A DNA stretch of 64,000 nucleotides from the NCBI GenBank assembly GCA_015075625.1, contig JABTTZ010000003.1:248001-312000 (forward strand), written 5' to 3'. Below, in pieces: positions 17,704-26,604 of this stretch. A program made the position numbers and the translations under genes. Within the stretch, counting starts at the first letter, position 1; each line of letters starts with the position of its first letter. The notes beneath the pieces were generated by a model. That model had not been told where the DNA came from. It searched no databases and saw only the letters and a program-made list of their open reading frames with translations. The stretch comes from Anaerolineales bacterium. GTDB taxonomy: Bacteria; Chloroflexota; Anaerolineae; Aggregatilineales; UBA2796.

Positions 17704-18531
17704 TTACCGTTTCCAGACTACGGCAAACACTTCCCGCTGAAAAAACCATCGGAAGGGCGGCACCTTGAACGCCGCCCGTCTGACCATATCAATCACTAGT
17801 GGGTTTTGCCTTCCCTGTGGGGGAGAGTCCAACCAGACACGCCCCACAAACCCCGCCTTTGCCAATATTCGTCGCATACTCAGGATGGACTGCTCGTTAA
17901 CATGGACATGTTGATTATGATCGACAAGGAAAGCGCGGGGGTCTGCCGGATAGTTTTGCCCCTGCCCAATGACGCGCCGGAATGCCCTCACAACAGGGTA
18001 GGCGTAGCGGTCATACCAGACGTTTGGTGCGGTGTGAATGATTAATTTTCCGTCTGCCTTCAAGCAGCGGCGAATTTCTAAGAGCGCGGCATGAAGTTCC
18101 CAGGGGTGGAGGTGTTCCACAACATCAAAGAGCAAAGCCCGGTCAAAGGCGGCGGTGGGAAAGGGGAGCGCTTTTGCATCTGCCTGCCCGACGCCGGTCC
18201 CCCCCACTGCGCCGCTTGTGTTGTCGATCACATCACGGCTAAGCTGGACAGCAACAGGGGCATAATCAATGCCATAGGCGTTTGCCCCTAGCCGTGCGCA
18301 GTGGCGCAAAATTTCTCCGCGCCCGCAGCCCACGTCAAGGATGTTCATCCCCGGCGCAATGCTGGCAATGGCAAAGGCAGCGCTCAGGCGGCGGGAGAGG
18401 TGTTCGCCCTCACTGGCGACAAATTCATCATACCCTTCGCAGGCGGTGAGGAAATAATCCTCTGTGTAGAGATCGGGCGAAACTGGCTTTTCGAGTTTTT
18501 GATTGAGGTCATGGTGCGTCATGGCGTCCAT
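17704..18531 (-). CDS. Class I SAM-dependent methyltransferase
   Basis: Motif I is ILDVGCGRGEILRHCARLG near residues 63-82, motif II YGIDYAPVAV, and motif IV ALLFDVVEHLHP with a following ADGKLIIHTAP strand. This is a Methyltransf_11/23-type domain of 275 residues. Substrates in this group range from quinones and lipids to sugars, and nothing nearby narrows it. It converges on the aminotransferase gene with 14 bp between stops. Confidence 0.85.
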   Translation of the reverse strand: MDAMTHHDLNQKLEKPVSPDLYTEDYFLTACEGYDEFVASEGEHLSRRLSAAFAIASIAPGMNILDVGCGRGEILRHCARLGANAYGIDYAPVAVQLSRDVIDNTSGAVGGTGVGQADAKALPFPTAAFDRALLFDVVEHLHPWELHAALLEIRRCLKADGKLIIHTAPNVWYDRYAYPVVRAFRRVIGQGQNYPADPRAFLVDHNQHVHVNEQSILSMRRILAKAGFVGRVWLDSPPQGRQNPLVIDMVRRAAFKVPPFRWFFQREVFAVVWKR

Positions 18532-18955
18532 TGTACCGCACCGCAGACATTCCCTTCACCAATCATTTTCGCCGCAGGGCATATGTGATAAATGGCGATA
18601 GAACGTAACGTTTTAACGCCAGGCGATGCGTAGAAGCCGTTTCAAACTTTAGGGTTGTCGTTTGGCTCCCCTGACCCCTTTCCCCGTAGACAACTGAGAC
18701 GGGTCGCAGGGGGATGAGAGGGCTGTTCGTATCGTCTATAAGATCGTGTCGCCCTCAGCGCAAAAAGCGGAGGGAGCAGGGTGAGAGGAAACCCCTTTGA
18801 AAATCTTGATTACTCTTTACTCCTTGCACAAGTAAGGGGTTAGAGAACGGAGGGTTCGGGGATAGCAAGATAACGCAAGGTTCATCAAGGTAACGCAAGA
18901 TTAATTTTGCAAAACTGAGGCTATAATTAAAATTATAGTTTGGAGTATATGCGTT
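18532..18955. other. Divergent spacer between methyltransferase and rel
   Basis: No gene is supported. The left part holds a member of the TTGGCTCCCCT...C/G-rich repeat set at about 18660-18730. The right part holds TAACGCAAG twice, 20 bp apart (18871-18879, 18891-18899), and the palindrome CTATAATTAAAATTATAG at 18921-18938 just before rel. Confidence 0.5.
18871..18938 (+). promoter_or_regulatory. Putative promoter-operator of rel
   Basis: The palindrome at 18921-18938 contains TATAAT (18922-18927), a good -10 element. It is preceded by two TAACGCAAG repeats exactly 20 bp apart. Repeats on one face of the helix upstream of a palindromic -10 suggest binding of a regulator. No good -35 is visible, which would fit an activator-dependent promoter. 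Confidence 0.45.
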
Positions 18956-21157
18956 ATGATCCACACTGGCGTAGAAACCTATCCCGCTGAACTCGACAAA
19001 ATCTTCAAGAACGTCCCCGCTCTCACGCCTGTAGATAGGCAGTTCATTTTCAAAGCCTACGAACGGGCAGAAAAAGCCCACACTGGGGCAGTCCGTGCCT
19101 CTGGTGAACCTTTCATCAGCCACCCAATGGAAGTGGCACGCATCCTCTCCGAACTAAAAATGGATGCGCCGACCCTTGCCGCCGCCATTCTTCATGATGT
19201 TGTTGAAGATACACCCGTTGAACTCACCGCCCTTGAACATGAATTTGGCTTGGAAACTGCCCAATTGGTGAACGGGGTGACCAAGCTGGATAAGCTCCCT
19301 ACCGATACGCAAGGGATGCGTGGTGGGAAAGCGGGTGATCGGGATATTGAAACGCTCCGCAAGATTTTTCTGGCAATGAGCAACGACATTCGCGTCGTTC
19401 TGATCAAATTGGCAGATCGCCTCCATAACATGCGCACGCTTGGTCACCTGAAGCCAGAAAAGCAGCAGCGCATGGCAAAAGAGACGATGGATATTTTTGC
19501 GCCGCTGGCAAACCGTCTGGGTATGTGGCAGATCAAATGGGAATTGGAAGACCTTTCCTTTCGCTACCTTTATCCCGAAGCCTACAAGATGATTGCCGAT
19601 CACCTTGCCGAACGGCGGGTTGACCGCGAAAAGTATATGGAGCGCGTTAAGGCGCGTTTGAATGCGGAACTGCTGAAAGAAGGGATTACCGCCACGATTA
19701 GCGCCCGCCCCAAACATATTTACTCCATTTGGAAAAAGATGGAGCGCAAAAAGACGGGCTTTGACGAAATTTACGATGTGCGTGCTGTCCGCGTGATTGT
19801 GGAAGATCAAGCCACCTGTTATCAGGTTTTGGGCGTTGTCCACAATCTGTGGAAGCCGATTCCTAAAGAGTTTGATGATTACATCGCCGCTCCCAAAGAC
19901 AACTTCTACCGCAGCTTACACACAGCCGTCTTTGATGATGAGATCGGCAGAAAGCCTCTCGAAATCCAGATTCGCACGCGAGAAATGCACGAACACGCCG
20001 AATATGGCATTGCCGCTCACTGGCGCTACAAAGAAGGGGCGCGGCACGATGAAGAATTTGAAAAGCGCCTTGAATACATGCGCCGCATGATGGATTTTGA
20101 CGATGCAGAGACCAACAATAACGCGGCGGAATATGTCAACGCCATGAAATCGGATGTGTTCCGAAGCCGTGTGTATGTTTTTTCGCCAAAGGGTGATATT
20201 TTTGACCTTCCTGCTGGCTCGACACCGGTTGATTTTGCCTACCATGTCCATACTGAGATTGGGCATCGCTGCCGAGGGGCAAAAGTGAATGGGGCGCTGG
20301 TGGGCTTGGATTACGAATTAAAACCCGGAGATCGTGTTGAGATTAACACCACTAAACGGGGCGGTCCTAGCCTTGATTGGTTGAATCCAGACCTTGCCTA
20401 CATTGCCACCAACCGCGCACGGAGTAAGATACGCGAGTGGTTCAAGCACCAAGGCATTGATAAGAACATCGCCAATGGACGCAGCATTGTTGATAAAGAA
20501 TTAAAACGGCTTGGCTTGGGGGCAACCTCACAGGAGTCTGTCGCTAGCTTGTTCAATTTCAACCGCATGGAGGATTTTCTTGCGGCAGTGGGGCGCGGTG
20601 ATATTACAGGGGCGCAGATCGCCTCCCGTGTTTTGGAAGCAGAACGGCAAGCAAAAGCGGCAAACCCGCCGGATATGCTCTCTCCCAATGCCGAACCCCG
20701 CCGCTATCCCGTCAACGATCCTGAGGGTATTCATGTTGATGGGAATCACGGCATGGCGATCAATTTGGCGCGTTGTTGTAACCCGGTGCGTGGCGATGCG
20801 ATCATCGGCTATGTAACACGTGGACGCGGGGTGACTATTCACCGCTACGATTGCCCAAATAGTCCCATTAGGACAGAGGCGGAACGCTTGATCAAGGTGA
20901 ATTGGGGTCCGGCAAACGGAAAAACTTACCCCGTCCCGATCATTGTCACCGCCTATGACCGGGACGGGCTTATGGGCGATGTGGGAAGCGTCGTCGCCGC
21001 TGAGGGCATTAATATGTCCTCGGTGAGCATCACCACCCGTAACAGCGTCGCCACCTTCTTCCTTACCCTAGAGTTGGAAGATATTGGAAGGGTTTCGCGC
21101 ATCCTCGCCAAAATTGAACAACTCCCCAATGTTATTGAGGCGCGGCGGCGGCTATAG
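18956..21157 (+). CDS. rel: Bifunctional (p)ppGpp synthetase/hydrolase
   Basis: The 733-residue protein has the full long RSH layout. The HD hydrolase domain is at about residues 45-150 (SHPMEVARIL, ILHDVVEDTP, KLADRLHNMRTL). The synthetase domain is at about 235-345 (RPKHIYSIWKKM, DEIYDVRAVRVIV, NFYRSLHTAVF, QIRTREMHEHAEYGIAAHW). A TGS domain follows near 400-460 (VYVFSPKGDIFDLPAGST), then a Cys-containing region (LARCCNPVRGD) and a C-terminal ACT domain. The intact HD motif HDVVED predicts ppGpp hydrolysis as well as synthesis. Its end overlaps the convergent uspA-like gene by 26 bp. Confidence 0.95.
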   Translation: MIHTGVETYPAELDKIFKNVPALTPVDRQFIFKAYERAEKAHTGAVRASGEPFISHPMEVARILSELKMDAPTLAAAILHDVVEDTPVELTALEHEFGLETAQLVNGVTKLDKLPTDTQGMRGGKAGDRDIETLRKIFLAMSNDIRVVLIKLADRLHNMRTLGHLKPEKQQRMAKETMDIFAPLANRLGMWQIKWELEDLSFRYLYPEAYKMIADHLAERRVDREKYMERVKARLNAELLKEGITATISARPKHIYSIWKKMERKKTGFDEIYDVRAVRVIVEDQATCYQVLGVVHNLWKPIPKEFDDYIAAPKDNFYRSLHTAVFDDEIGRKPLEIQIRTREMHEHAEYGIAAHWRYKEGARHDEEFEKRLEYMRRMMDFDDAETNNNAAEYVNAMKSDVFRSRVYVFSPKGDIFDLPAGSTPVDFAYHVHTEIGHRCRGAKVNGALVGLDYELKPGDRVEINTTKRGGPSLDWLNPDLAYIATNRARSKIREWFKHQGIDKNIANGRSIVDKELKRLGLGATSQESVASLFNFNRMEDFLAAVGRGDITGAQIASRVLEAERQAKAANPPDMLSPNAEPRRYPVNDPEGIHVDGNHGMAINLARCCNPVRGDAIIGYVTRGRGVTIHRYDCPNSPIRTEAERLIKVNWGPANGKTYPVPIIVTAYDRDGLMGDVGSVVAAEGINMSSVSITTRNSVATFFLTLELEDIGRVSRILAKIEQLPNVIEARRRL

Positions 21158-21620
21158 GGATAATCAACACTGGGCAAGGCGCACGGCGCAGCACTCCTTC
21201 TGCCACGCTCCCTAACGCCAAGCGGCTGAACCCTGTGCGCCCGTGTGACGCCATGATAACAATCTCCATGCCTCCTTCGGCAACGGTCACAATCTCGTCA
21301 ATCGGGTTGCCAGCGCGTACCTCAGTGATCACCTCATAGCCTTTGCTCTGGAGCATCTCCGCCAATTGGGTGAGATAATCTCGCCGTGCAGCAACATATT
21401 CCTGATGTTTTGCCAGTGCATCCGGGGTGAACTGAACATCGATCATCCCAAAGGGCTGCGCCAATGCTGTTGCCAACGCCGAAACTTCGCTCACGGGGTC
21501 TTCGGTGACGACAGAGAGTAAATGAATCCGCCCGCCCGGTGTGGTAACCCTTGTGGCATGCTGGATGGCACTCTCGGCAAACTGTGATCCATCTAGGGTA
21601 ACAAGCACTCGTTCATACAT
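21132..21620 (-). CDS. Universal stress protein (UspA family)
   Basis: The single Usp domain begins YERVLVTLDGSQFAESA and ends with the nucleotide-binding signature IVIMASHGRTGFSRLALGSVAEGVLRR in the C-terminal half (G-2x-G-9x-G-S/T type), so ATP binding is likely. An upstream GTG at 21635 is in frame, but GAGGAGG places the start at ATG 21620. The 3' end lies inside the end of rel on the other strand; tail-to-tail overlap may cause antisense effects between two stress genes. Confidence 0.9.
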   Translation of the reverse strand: MYERVLVTLDGSQFAESAIQHATRVTTPGGRIHLLSVVTEDPVSEVSALATALAQPFGMIDVQFTPDALAKHQEYVAARRDYLTQLAEMLQSKGYEVITEVRAGNPIDEIVTVAEGGMEIVIMASHGRTGFSRLALGSVAEGVLRRAPCPVLIIPIAAAAPQ

Positions 21621-21824
21621 ATGCCGCCTCCTCACCGTCCACTATCCTTGTGAACATTATAGTCCTAGAGATACCCGTTGTTGGTCATACGCTCATGATG
21701 ACATTCGTCACCTGTGAAAGGGAAACCCCTCTTTTCCTTAATCCTTCAACCTTTTAGGTTTCCCTCTTTTCATTTGGGGGTGATCCCCCTATGATCAGCC
21801 CAAGCGTTTAGAGGAATTTTGCTG

Positions 21825-22925
21825 ATGGGTACAAAGCGTACACGGGTGGTTGTCGCCATGAGCGGCGGCGTTGATAGCTCTGTTGCGGCAGCGCTTCTGG
21901 TGGAGCAGGGCTACGAAGTGATCGGGATCATGATGCGCCTTTGGGCAGAGGACGGTGACAAGGCTCACGGGCATAACCGCTGCTGTACGCCCGACCAAAT
22001 GTCCGATGCCAACCTGATTGCCGATGCCTTAAACATTCCATTCTATGTGCTGGATACCCGCTCAGTTTTTAAGAGCGCCATTGTTCAGTTTTGGGTGGAA
22101 GGCTATGCGAAGGGTGTTACGCCAAATCCTTGCTTGGAGTGCAATCGCCATATTCGCTTTGAATGGCTACTGAACAACGCCCTTGCCCTGAACGCCGATT
22201 TTCTGGCGACGGGGCATTACGCCCGTATTCGACGCGATGACTATGGGCGTGCGTCTCTTTTAAAGGGACTGGATGAGACAAAAGATCAGAGTTATGTCCT
22301 CAGTGTAATGGGACAGACACAGCTTTCTCGCGTCATGTTTCCTATTGGGGAGTATGCTAAGCCCGCCGTCCGTGAGCTTGCGGCTAAGTATGGGTTATCT
22401 GTCGCCTCGAAGGGGGATAGCCAGGACTTGTGTTTCCTTGCTGATGGCGATTATCGACGCTTTCTGCGCGACCATAGTACAGCGTTCGTCGGTGAGCAGA
22501 TCAGTACACCCGGTCCAATTCGTACCCGCGATGGGCGCGTGCTTGGGCAGCACAGCGGACTCCCCGATTATACGATTGGGCAGCGCAAGGGGTTAGGGCT
22601 TGCCACTGCCGAGCCGCTCTATGTCATTGGGATGGACAGCACTCAGAACACTCTAATCGTTGGCGAAAAGAGCGAATTAGGACGCGATCACCTCACGGCG
22701 GCGCGGGTGAATTGGATCAGCGGCGAACCACCCACCGAATCGATTCGCGCTGAGGTCAAAATTCGCTACAAAGCAGCCCCTGCTCCAGTGACGATAATGC
22801 CCCTTCCCAACGCCCGCGCCGAGGTGCGCTTTGATCACCCCGTGCGGGATATTACACCCGGTCAGGGGGCAGTCTTTTATCAGGGGGATGTTTGTTTGGG
22901 GGGTGGAATCATTGAACGCGGCTAA
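21825..22925 (+). CDS. mnmA: tRNA-specific 2-thiouridylase MnmA
   Basis: MnmA puts sulfur on U34 of tRNA-Lys, -Glu and -Gln. The PP-loop [15 protein letters not shown] is at the start, the first catalytic Cys is in TPNPCLECN near residue 106, and the second is in [16 protein letters not shown] near 200, so the disulfide pair is intact. The C-terminal beta-barrel parts are present ([26 protein letters not shown]). A TTG at 21819 could add two residues, but GAGGA at 21811-21815 fits ATG 21825. The length of 366 is normal. Confidence 0.95.
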   Translation: MGTKRTRVVVAMSGGVDSSVAAALLVEQGYEVIGIMMRLWAEDGDKAHGHNRCCTPDQMSDANLIADALNIPFYVLDTRSVFKSAIVQFWVEGYAKGVTPNPCLECNRHIRFEWLLNNALALNADFLATGHYARIRRDDYGRASLLKGLDETKDQSYVLSVMGQTQLSRVMFPIGEYAKPAVRELAAKYGLSVASKGDSQDLCFLADGDYRRFLRDHSTAFVGEQISTPGPIRTRDGRVLGQHSGLPDYTIGQRKGLGLATAEPLYVIGMDSTQNTLIVGEKSELGRDHLTAARVNWISGEPPTESIRAEVKIRYKAAPAPVTIMPLPNARAEVRFDHPVRDITPGQGAVFYQGDVCLGGGIIERG

Positions 22926-22991
22926 AACTGTGGCTAAACCTATTGACAAATAGCTTGTTCGTGGTTCGCCCTGTCCCTTCCGCTCAGCCCC

Positions 22992-23000
22992 TGCTATAAT
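22992..23000 (+). promoter_or_regulatory. Extended -10 promoter for rplS
   Basis: TGCTATAAT at 22992-23000 is an extended -10 element, 46 bp before the rplS ATG. The -35 region is weak. It lets rplS be transcribed independently of mnmA. Confidence 0.5.
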
Positions 23001-23045
23001 GCCGCTTTTGCACTAGCCAAAGAAGTCTCAGAGGGTCTAACCATC

Positions 23046-23429
23046 ATGTCTGACACGTTGTTAAAAGCATTCGATGCCCCAGAGCGGGGCTTTCCCAAAA
23101 TCGCCTCTGGCGATACGGTGCGCGTCCATGTAAAGATCATCGAAGGGGATAAATCCCGTATTCAGGTCTTTCAAGGGGTGATCATTCGCCATCACGGTGG
23201 TGGGCAGAATGAATTGTTCACCGTCCGGCGCGTTGCCAGTCACGGCGTTGGCGTGGAACGTACCTTCCTCTACCGCAGCCCGCGTATTGATAAGATTGAA
23301 GTTCTCCGTCACGGTAAAGTCCGTCGCGCCCAGTTGTACTACATGCGCAATCTAAGCGGCAAGGCGGCACGCCTGAAAGAACGTCGTTCCGACATCGTAG
23401 TAAGCACAGACGCTGGCGAGGATAGCTAA
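23046..23429 (+). CDS. rplS: 50S ribosomal protein L19
   Basis: The 127-residue protein has the L19 core: [52 protein letters not shown] and [23 protein letters not shown]19 sits at the interface of the two ribosomal subunits. It is not next to trmD or rpsP here, unlike in many bacteria. The following gene starts 8 bp after its stop, so the two are co-transcribed. Confidence 0.97.
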   Translation: MSDTLLKAFDAPERGFPKIASGDTVRVHVKIIEGDKSRIQVFQGVIIRHHGGGQNELFTVRRVASHGVGVERTFLYRSPRIDKIEVLRHGKVRRAQLYYMRNLSGKAARLKERRSDIVVSTDAGEDS

Positions 23430-23437
23430 ACGCTTCT

Positions 23438-24196
23438 ATGGTTGTGCCTGTCTCAAAACGCCCGCTTATCGGGATTATTGCGGCGCTCCACCATGAACAT
23501 GGGGTGGCGTTTTACGGGTTGTTGCCCGCCTATGCAAACGCAGTAGCGCGGGCAGGTGGACTACCACTGCTCATCGTCCCGACCATTGATGAGGCATCCT
23601 TACGGGCAACCTATGAACGCCTTGATGGGGTTCTCATGGCGGGCGGCGCGGATGTTGATCCAGCGCTCTATGGAATGCCCCAAAACCCCTCGGCATTTCG
23701 TGTTTATGGAGTAGATACTGCCCGCGACAGCGCCGAATCAGAGGTGGTGAAGTGGGCGTTTCGGGATGACAAACCCTTTTTGGGTATTTGCCGAGGGGCG
23801 CAGATTGCCAATGTCGCCCTCGGTGGCTCGCTCTATCGGGATATTGAACGGGAATTCCCCGGTGGTGGTGGGGTAAAACACGATTTATGGGGCGTTTTTC
23901 CCCGCGATCATTACGGACATACCATCACCCTAAACGCTGAAAGTCGCTTGGCAGAAGTCCTTGACGGGGCGACCACCCTCCCCGTGAACAGCCTTCACCA
24001 TCAGGCATTGCGTGATGTCGCTGCCCCGCTGCGGGTGGTGGCGCTTGCCGAAGATGGTGTCATTGAAGGCGTTGAATCGGCAACCTCACGATTTTTCCTC
24101 GCCGTTCAGTGGCATCCCGAAGAACTGACTGAGAAAAGTGAGCCGATGCTTGGTCTGTTCAAGGCATTTGTCACCGCTGCTGGATCAGCCAGATAG
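23438..24196 (+). CDS. Class I glutamine amidotransferase, gamma-glutamyl-GABA hydrolase type (peptidase C26)
   Basis: The 252-residue protein has the nucleophile elbow FLGICRGAQIANVALGG (Cys near residue 118) and the late QWHPEEL with His and Glu of the triad. VLMAGGADVDPALYG is characteristic of PuuD-like hydrolases, which split gamma-glutamyl conjugates of polyamines or GABA. No putrescine pathway genes are present, so the substrate is open. It lies between rplS and murI with tight spacing. Confidence 0.87.
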   Translation: MVVPVSKRPLIGIIAALHHEHGVAFYGLLPAYANAVARAGGLPLLIVPTIDEASLRATYERLDGVLMAGGADVDPALYGMPQNPSAFRVYGVDTARDSAESEVVKWAFRDDKPFLGICRGAQIANVALGGSLYRDIEREFPGGGGVKHDLWGVFPRDHYGHTITLNAESRLAEVLDGATTLPVNSLHHQALRDVAAPLRVVALAEDGVIEGVESATSRFFLAVQWHPEELTEKSEPMLGLFKAFVTAAGSAR

Positions 24197-24212
24197 GGAG
24201 TCAACATTCATC

Positions 24213-25067
24213 ATGAGTGACCCACGTCCGATTGGTTTACTTGATTCCGGCGTGGGTGGACTTTCTGTTCTGCGGGAAGTGCGCCGCGAACTCCCCGCAG
24301 AAACACTGATCTACATTGCGGATCAGGCACATCTTCCCTATGGCATACGCCCCCTCGCTGAGATTCGCGCCCTTGTTGCCCCACTTGCTGAGCGCCTGAT
24401 TGTCCACTGTGACTGCAAACTTCTCATTGTCGCTTGCAACGCGGCGAACACCGCTGCCTTGCACAGCCTTCGGGCGATGTATCCTGAGACACCTATCGTG
24501 GGTATGGAAGTTGCCGTGAAACCCGCCGCCGAACAAACCCAAACGGGAGTGATCGGCGTCATCACCACGCAAGCGACGGCGGAAGGGGAACTGCTCTCGG
24601 CGGTGGTGGATCGTTTCGCCCGCCATGTGCAGGTACTCGTAGCGGCTTGCCCAGAATTCGTCACCCTTGCCGAAGACGGCGCACCGGACACCCCCGCCAG
24701 CCGCGCCCTCATTGAGCGCACGCTTGCTCCCTTGAAAGCCGCTGGCATCGATCAACTGGTCATGGGCTGTACTCATTTTCCCTTCTTGATGCCGCTCTTG
24801 CGCACCAGTTTAGGGGAGAGCGTGAGGATAGTCGATCCTGCCCCTGCGGTGGCACGGCAAACCCAACGTGTTTTAGCGAGTTTGGAGCGCCTTTGCGACA
24901 GCGACACACCCGGAAGGACACACTACAGCACGACGGGCGACCCCACCCGTTTCGCGGCGCTCATTACCACCCTCATTGGCGAGCCACATCCTATTGTACA
25001 AGCCACCCAAACGCTCTCTCTTTCCCCCTATGGTTCACCTATATCATCCCCATCTAATTCGGGTTAA
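24213..25067 (+). CDS. murI: Glutamate racemase
   Basis: MurI supplies D-glutamate for peptidoglycan. Signatures are IGLLDSGVGGLSVLRE, LPYGIRP, the first catalytic Cys in LLIVACNAANTAAL, and the second in QLVMGCTHFPFLMPLL. A frame opens upstream at 24138 inside the previous gene, but ATG 24213, 16 bp after that gene's stop and preceded by AGGGAG, begins the family homology. The last 20 residues are a variable tail. A 9-bp hairpin follows at 25087-25115. Confidence 0.95.
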   Translation: MSDPRPIGLLDSGVGGLSVLREVRRELPAETLIYIADQAHLPYGIRPLAEIRALVAPLAERLIVHCDCKLLIVACNAANTAALHSLRAMYPETPIVGMEVAVKPAAEQTQTGVIGVITTQATAEGELLSAVVDRFARHVQVLVAACPEFVTLAEDGAPDTPASRALIERTLAPLKAAGIDQLVMGCTHFPFLMPLLRTSLGESVRIVDPAPAVARQTQRVLASLERLCDSDTPGRTHYSTTGDPTRFAALITTLIGEPHPIVQATQTLSLSPYGSPISSPSNSG

Positions 25068-25086
25068 AATGAGCAGATAGGTGGGT

Positions 25087-25115
25087 GTTTCTGTGTCGGT
25101 TTTTCCCACAGAAAC
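25087..25115. other. Hairpin after murI
   Basis: GTTTCTGTG and CACAGAAAC pair perfectly around an 11-base loop that contains a T-run. It may slow or end transcription from murI, but no T-run follows the stem, so it is not called a terminator. Confidence 0.45.
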
Positions 25116-25130
25116 GCTGTTGACGGCATT

Positions 25131-25159
25131 TTGACACTTTTTGGGGGACGTGTTATCCT
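25131..25159 (+). promoter_or_regulatory. Promoter of the complex I (nuo) operon
   Basis: TTGACA at 25131-25136 and TATCCT at 25154-25159 are 17 bp apart, with TGT directly before the -10 (extended -10). It is 64 bp upstream of the nuoA start and is the best-formed promoter in the window. Confidence 0.7.
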
Positions 25160-25222
25160 CGTTGATAACTTGCTCCGAATTTCTCAATCAACGAATTTAC
25201 CGACCAGTCCGGGAGCGAAACC

Positions 25223-25579
25223 GTGCTAGATCAATACGCACCCGTAGCGGTGCTGCTTATCCTCACTACTGTTGTGGCGATTATCGTTCTCTTTATCTCG
25301 CGCACACTCGGTCCATTCAAACCCAATTCCCGCAAACTTGAACCCTATGAGTCGGGGATGGTGCCGATTGGTCCGGCGATGCGCCGGATGCCTGTCAAGT
25401 TCTACCTGATTGCCGTCCTGTTCATCCTCTTTGATATTGAAGTGATGTTCTTTCTGCCCTTTGCCATTGCCCTGCGTGAATTAGGGCTGCTGGCGCTACT
25501 GGCAATGACCATCTTTATTGTGATCCTCGAAATCGGGCATTTTTATGCGTGGAAGAAAGGGGCGTTGGAATGGGAGTAA
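25223..25579 (+). CDS. nuoA: NADH-quinone oxidoreductase subunit A
   Basis: This is a 118-residue membrane subunit of complex I with three transmembrane helices (about 6-28, 63-82, 90-108). The conserved loop [15 protein letters not shown] and helix [22 protein letters not shown] carry the family acidic residues. The start codon is GTG, with GGGAG a few bases upstream. It overlaps nuoB by 10 bp, as usual in compact nuo operons. It is the first gene after the promoter at 25131-25159. Confidence 0.95.
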   Translation: MLDQYAPVAVLLILTTVVAIIVLFISRTLGPFKPNSRKLEPYESGMVPIGPAMRRMPVKFYLIAVLFILFDIEVMFFLPFAIALRELGLLALLAMTIFIVILEIGHFYAWKKGALEWE

Positions 25580-26055
25580 CAGCAAAGCTAGGCAATCTCG
25601 GCGTGGTCACTACCACGTTGGAATCGGTGATTAATTGGGGGCGCACAAACTCCATGTGGCCCATGCTCTTTGGCTTGGCGTGCTGCGCTATTGAGATGAT
25701 GAGTACACAAGCCCCTAGCTACGACGCTTCGCGCTTTGGGATGGAATTGATGCGCCCTAGCCCACGCCAAAGCGATTTGATGATCGTTGCTGGGCGTGTC
25801 ACCCGCAAAATGGCGCCCGTCTTGCGCCAACTCTACGACCAAATGCCTAGCCCAAAGTGGGTTGTGGCAATGGGCGACTGTGCCTCGTGCGGGGGTATCT
25901 TTAACAATTACGCAGTTGTACAAGGCGTTGATGAGATCGTCCCTGTCGATGTTTATGTGGCGGGCTGCCCGCCGCGCCCGGAACAATTGATTCACGGCTT
26001 GATGACCCTTCACGAGAAGATCAAGGGCGAGCGGATTTTGGATTGGGCAAAGTAA
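25570..26055 (+). CDS. nuoB: NADH-quinone oxidoreductase subunit B
   Basis: NuoB carries iron-sulfur cluster N2, the last electron carrier before quinone. The four ligands are visible: the Cys pair in LACCAIEMM, one Cys in GDCASCGG and one in [11 protein letters not shown] 25570 overlaps the end of nuoA; an earlier in-frame GTG at 25549 would only lengthen the overlap. The length of 161 residues is normal. Confidence 0.96.
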   Translation: MGVTAKLGNLGVVTTTLESVINWGRTNSMWPMLFGLACCAIEMMSTQAPSYDASRFGMELMRPSPRQSDLMIVAGRVTRKMAPVLRQLYDQMPSPKWVVAMGDCASCGGIFNNYAVVQGVDEIVPVDVYVAGCPPRPEQLIHGLMTLHEKIKGERILDWAK

Positions 26056-26062
26056 CCGAACA

Positions 26063-26599
26063 ATGACCACACAAAAGGCACTTGACCCTGTAGAATTGGC
26101 ACGTCTGACCTTAAAAGAGGCGGTGCTGGACGTTATTGAATTTCGCGGGGAGACGACGATTGTCATTGACCGCGATCACATCGTAGACGCTTGCGCTTTC
26201 TTCAAAGAGACCGAAGGCTTGGAGTACATCTACCTTTCGGATATCGCCGGAATCGATTACTACCAACAAGAGCCATCGGAACGGCGTTTTGCGGCAAATT
26301 ACCACCTCTATTCGTTCGCCTATAACCGCCGCCTGCGCCTGAAGGTCTACGCTCCCGAAGATGATCCGCGCATCCCCAGTGTGTCCAGCGTTTACCCCGC
26401 TGCCGATTGGGAAGAACGCGAGGCATACGATATGTTTGGGATTCTCTTTGAGGGGCATCCCAGTTTGCGGCGCGTTCTCATGCCCGATGATTGGGATGGG
26501 CATCCACAGCGGAAAGATTACCCGCTTGGCTACGAACAAGTTCAGTTCTCCTTCAATTTCGATGATATTGACCGCCTGAAGCCCTACGCGAAGGAATAA
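26063..26599 (+). CDS. nuoC: NADH-quinone oxidoreductase subunit C
   Basis: This peripheral-arm subunit of 178 residues has the 30-kDa subunit signature near its end: ADWEEREAYDMFGILFEGHPSLRRVLMPDDW followed by HPQRKDYPL. The N-terminal part is the usual variable alpha/beta region. It is separate from NuoD, not fused as in enterobacteria. Spacing to nuoB is 7 bp and to nuoD 5 bp. Confidence 0.95.
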   Translation: MTTQKALDPVELARLTLKEAVLDVIEFRGETTIVIDRDHIVDACAFFKETEGLEYIYLSDIAGIDYYQQEPSERRFAANYHLYSFAYNRRLRLKVYAPEDDPRIPSVSSVYPAADWEEREAYDMFGILFEGHPSLRRVLMPDDWDGHPQRKDYPLGYEQVQFSFNFDDIDRLKPYAKE

Positions 26600-26604
26600 C
26601 CCGT

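Noticed and set aside
18755-19123. 122-residue minus-strand frame across the rel promoter
   Set aside because: It overlaps the rel start and its promoter, and its translation looks random.
22943-22948. TTGACA upstream of rplS as -35 element
   Set aside because: The TATAAT at 22995-23000 is 46 bp further on, far beyond the usual spacing, and nothing suitable lies at 16-18 bp.
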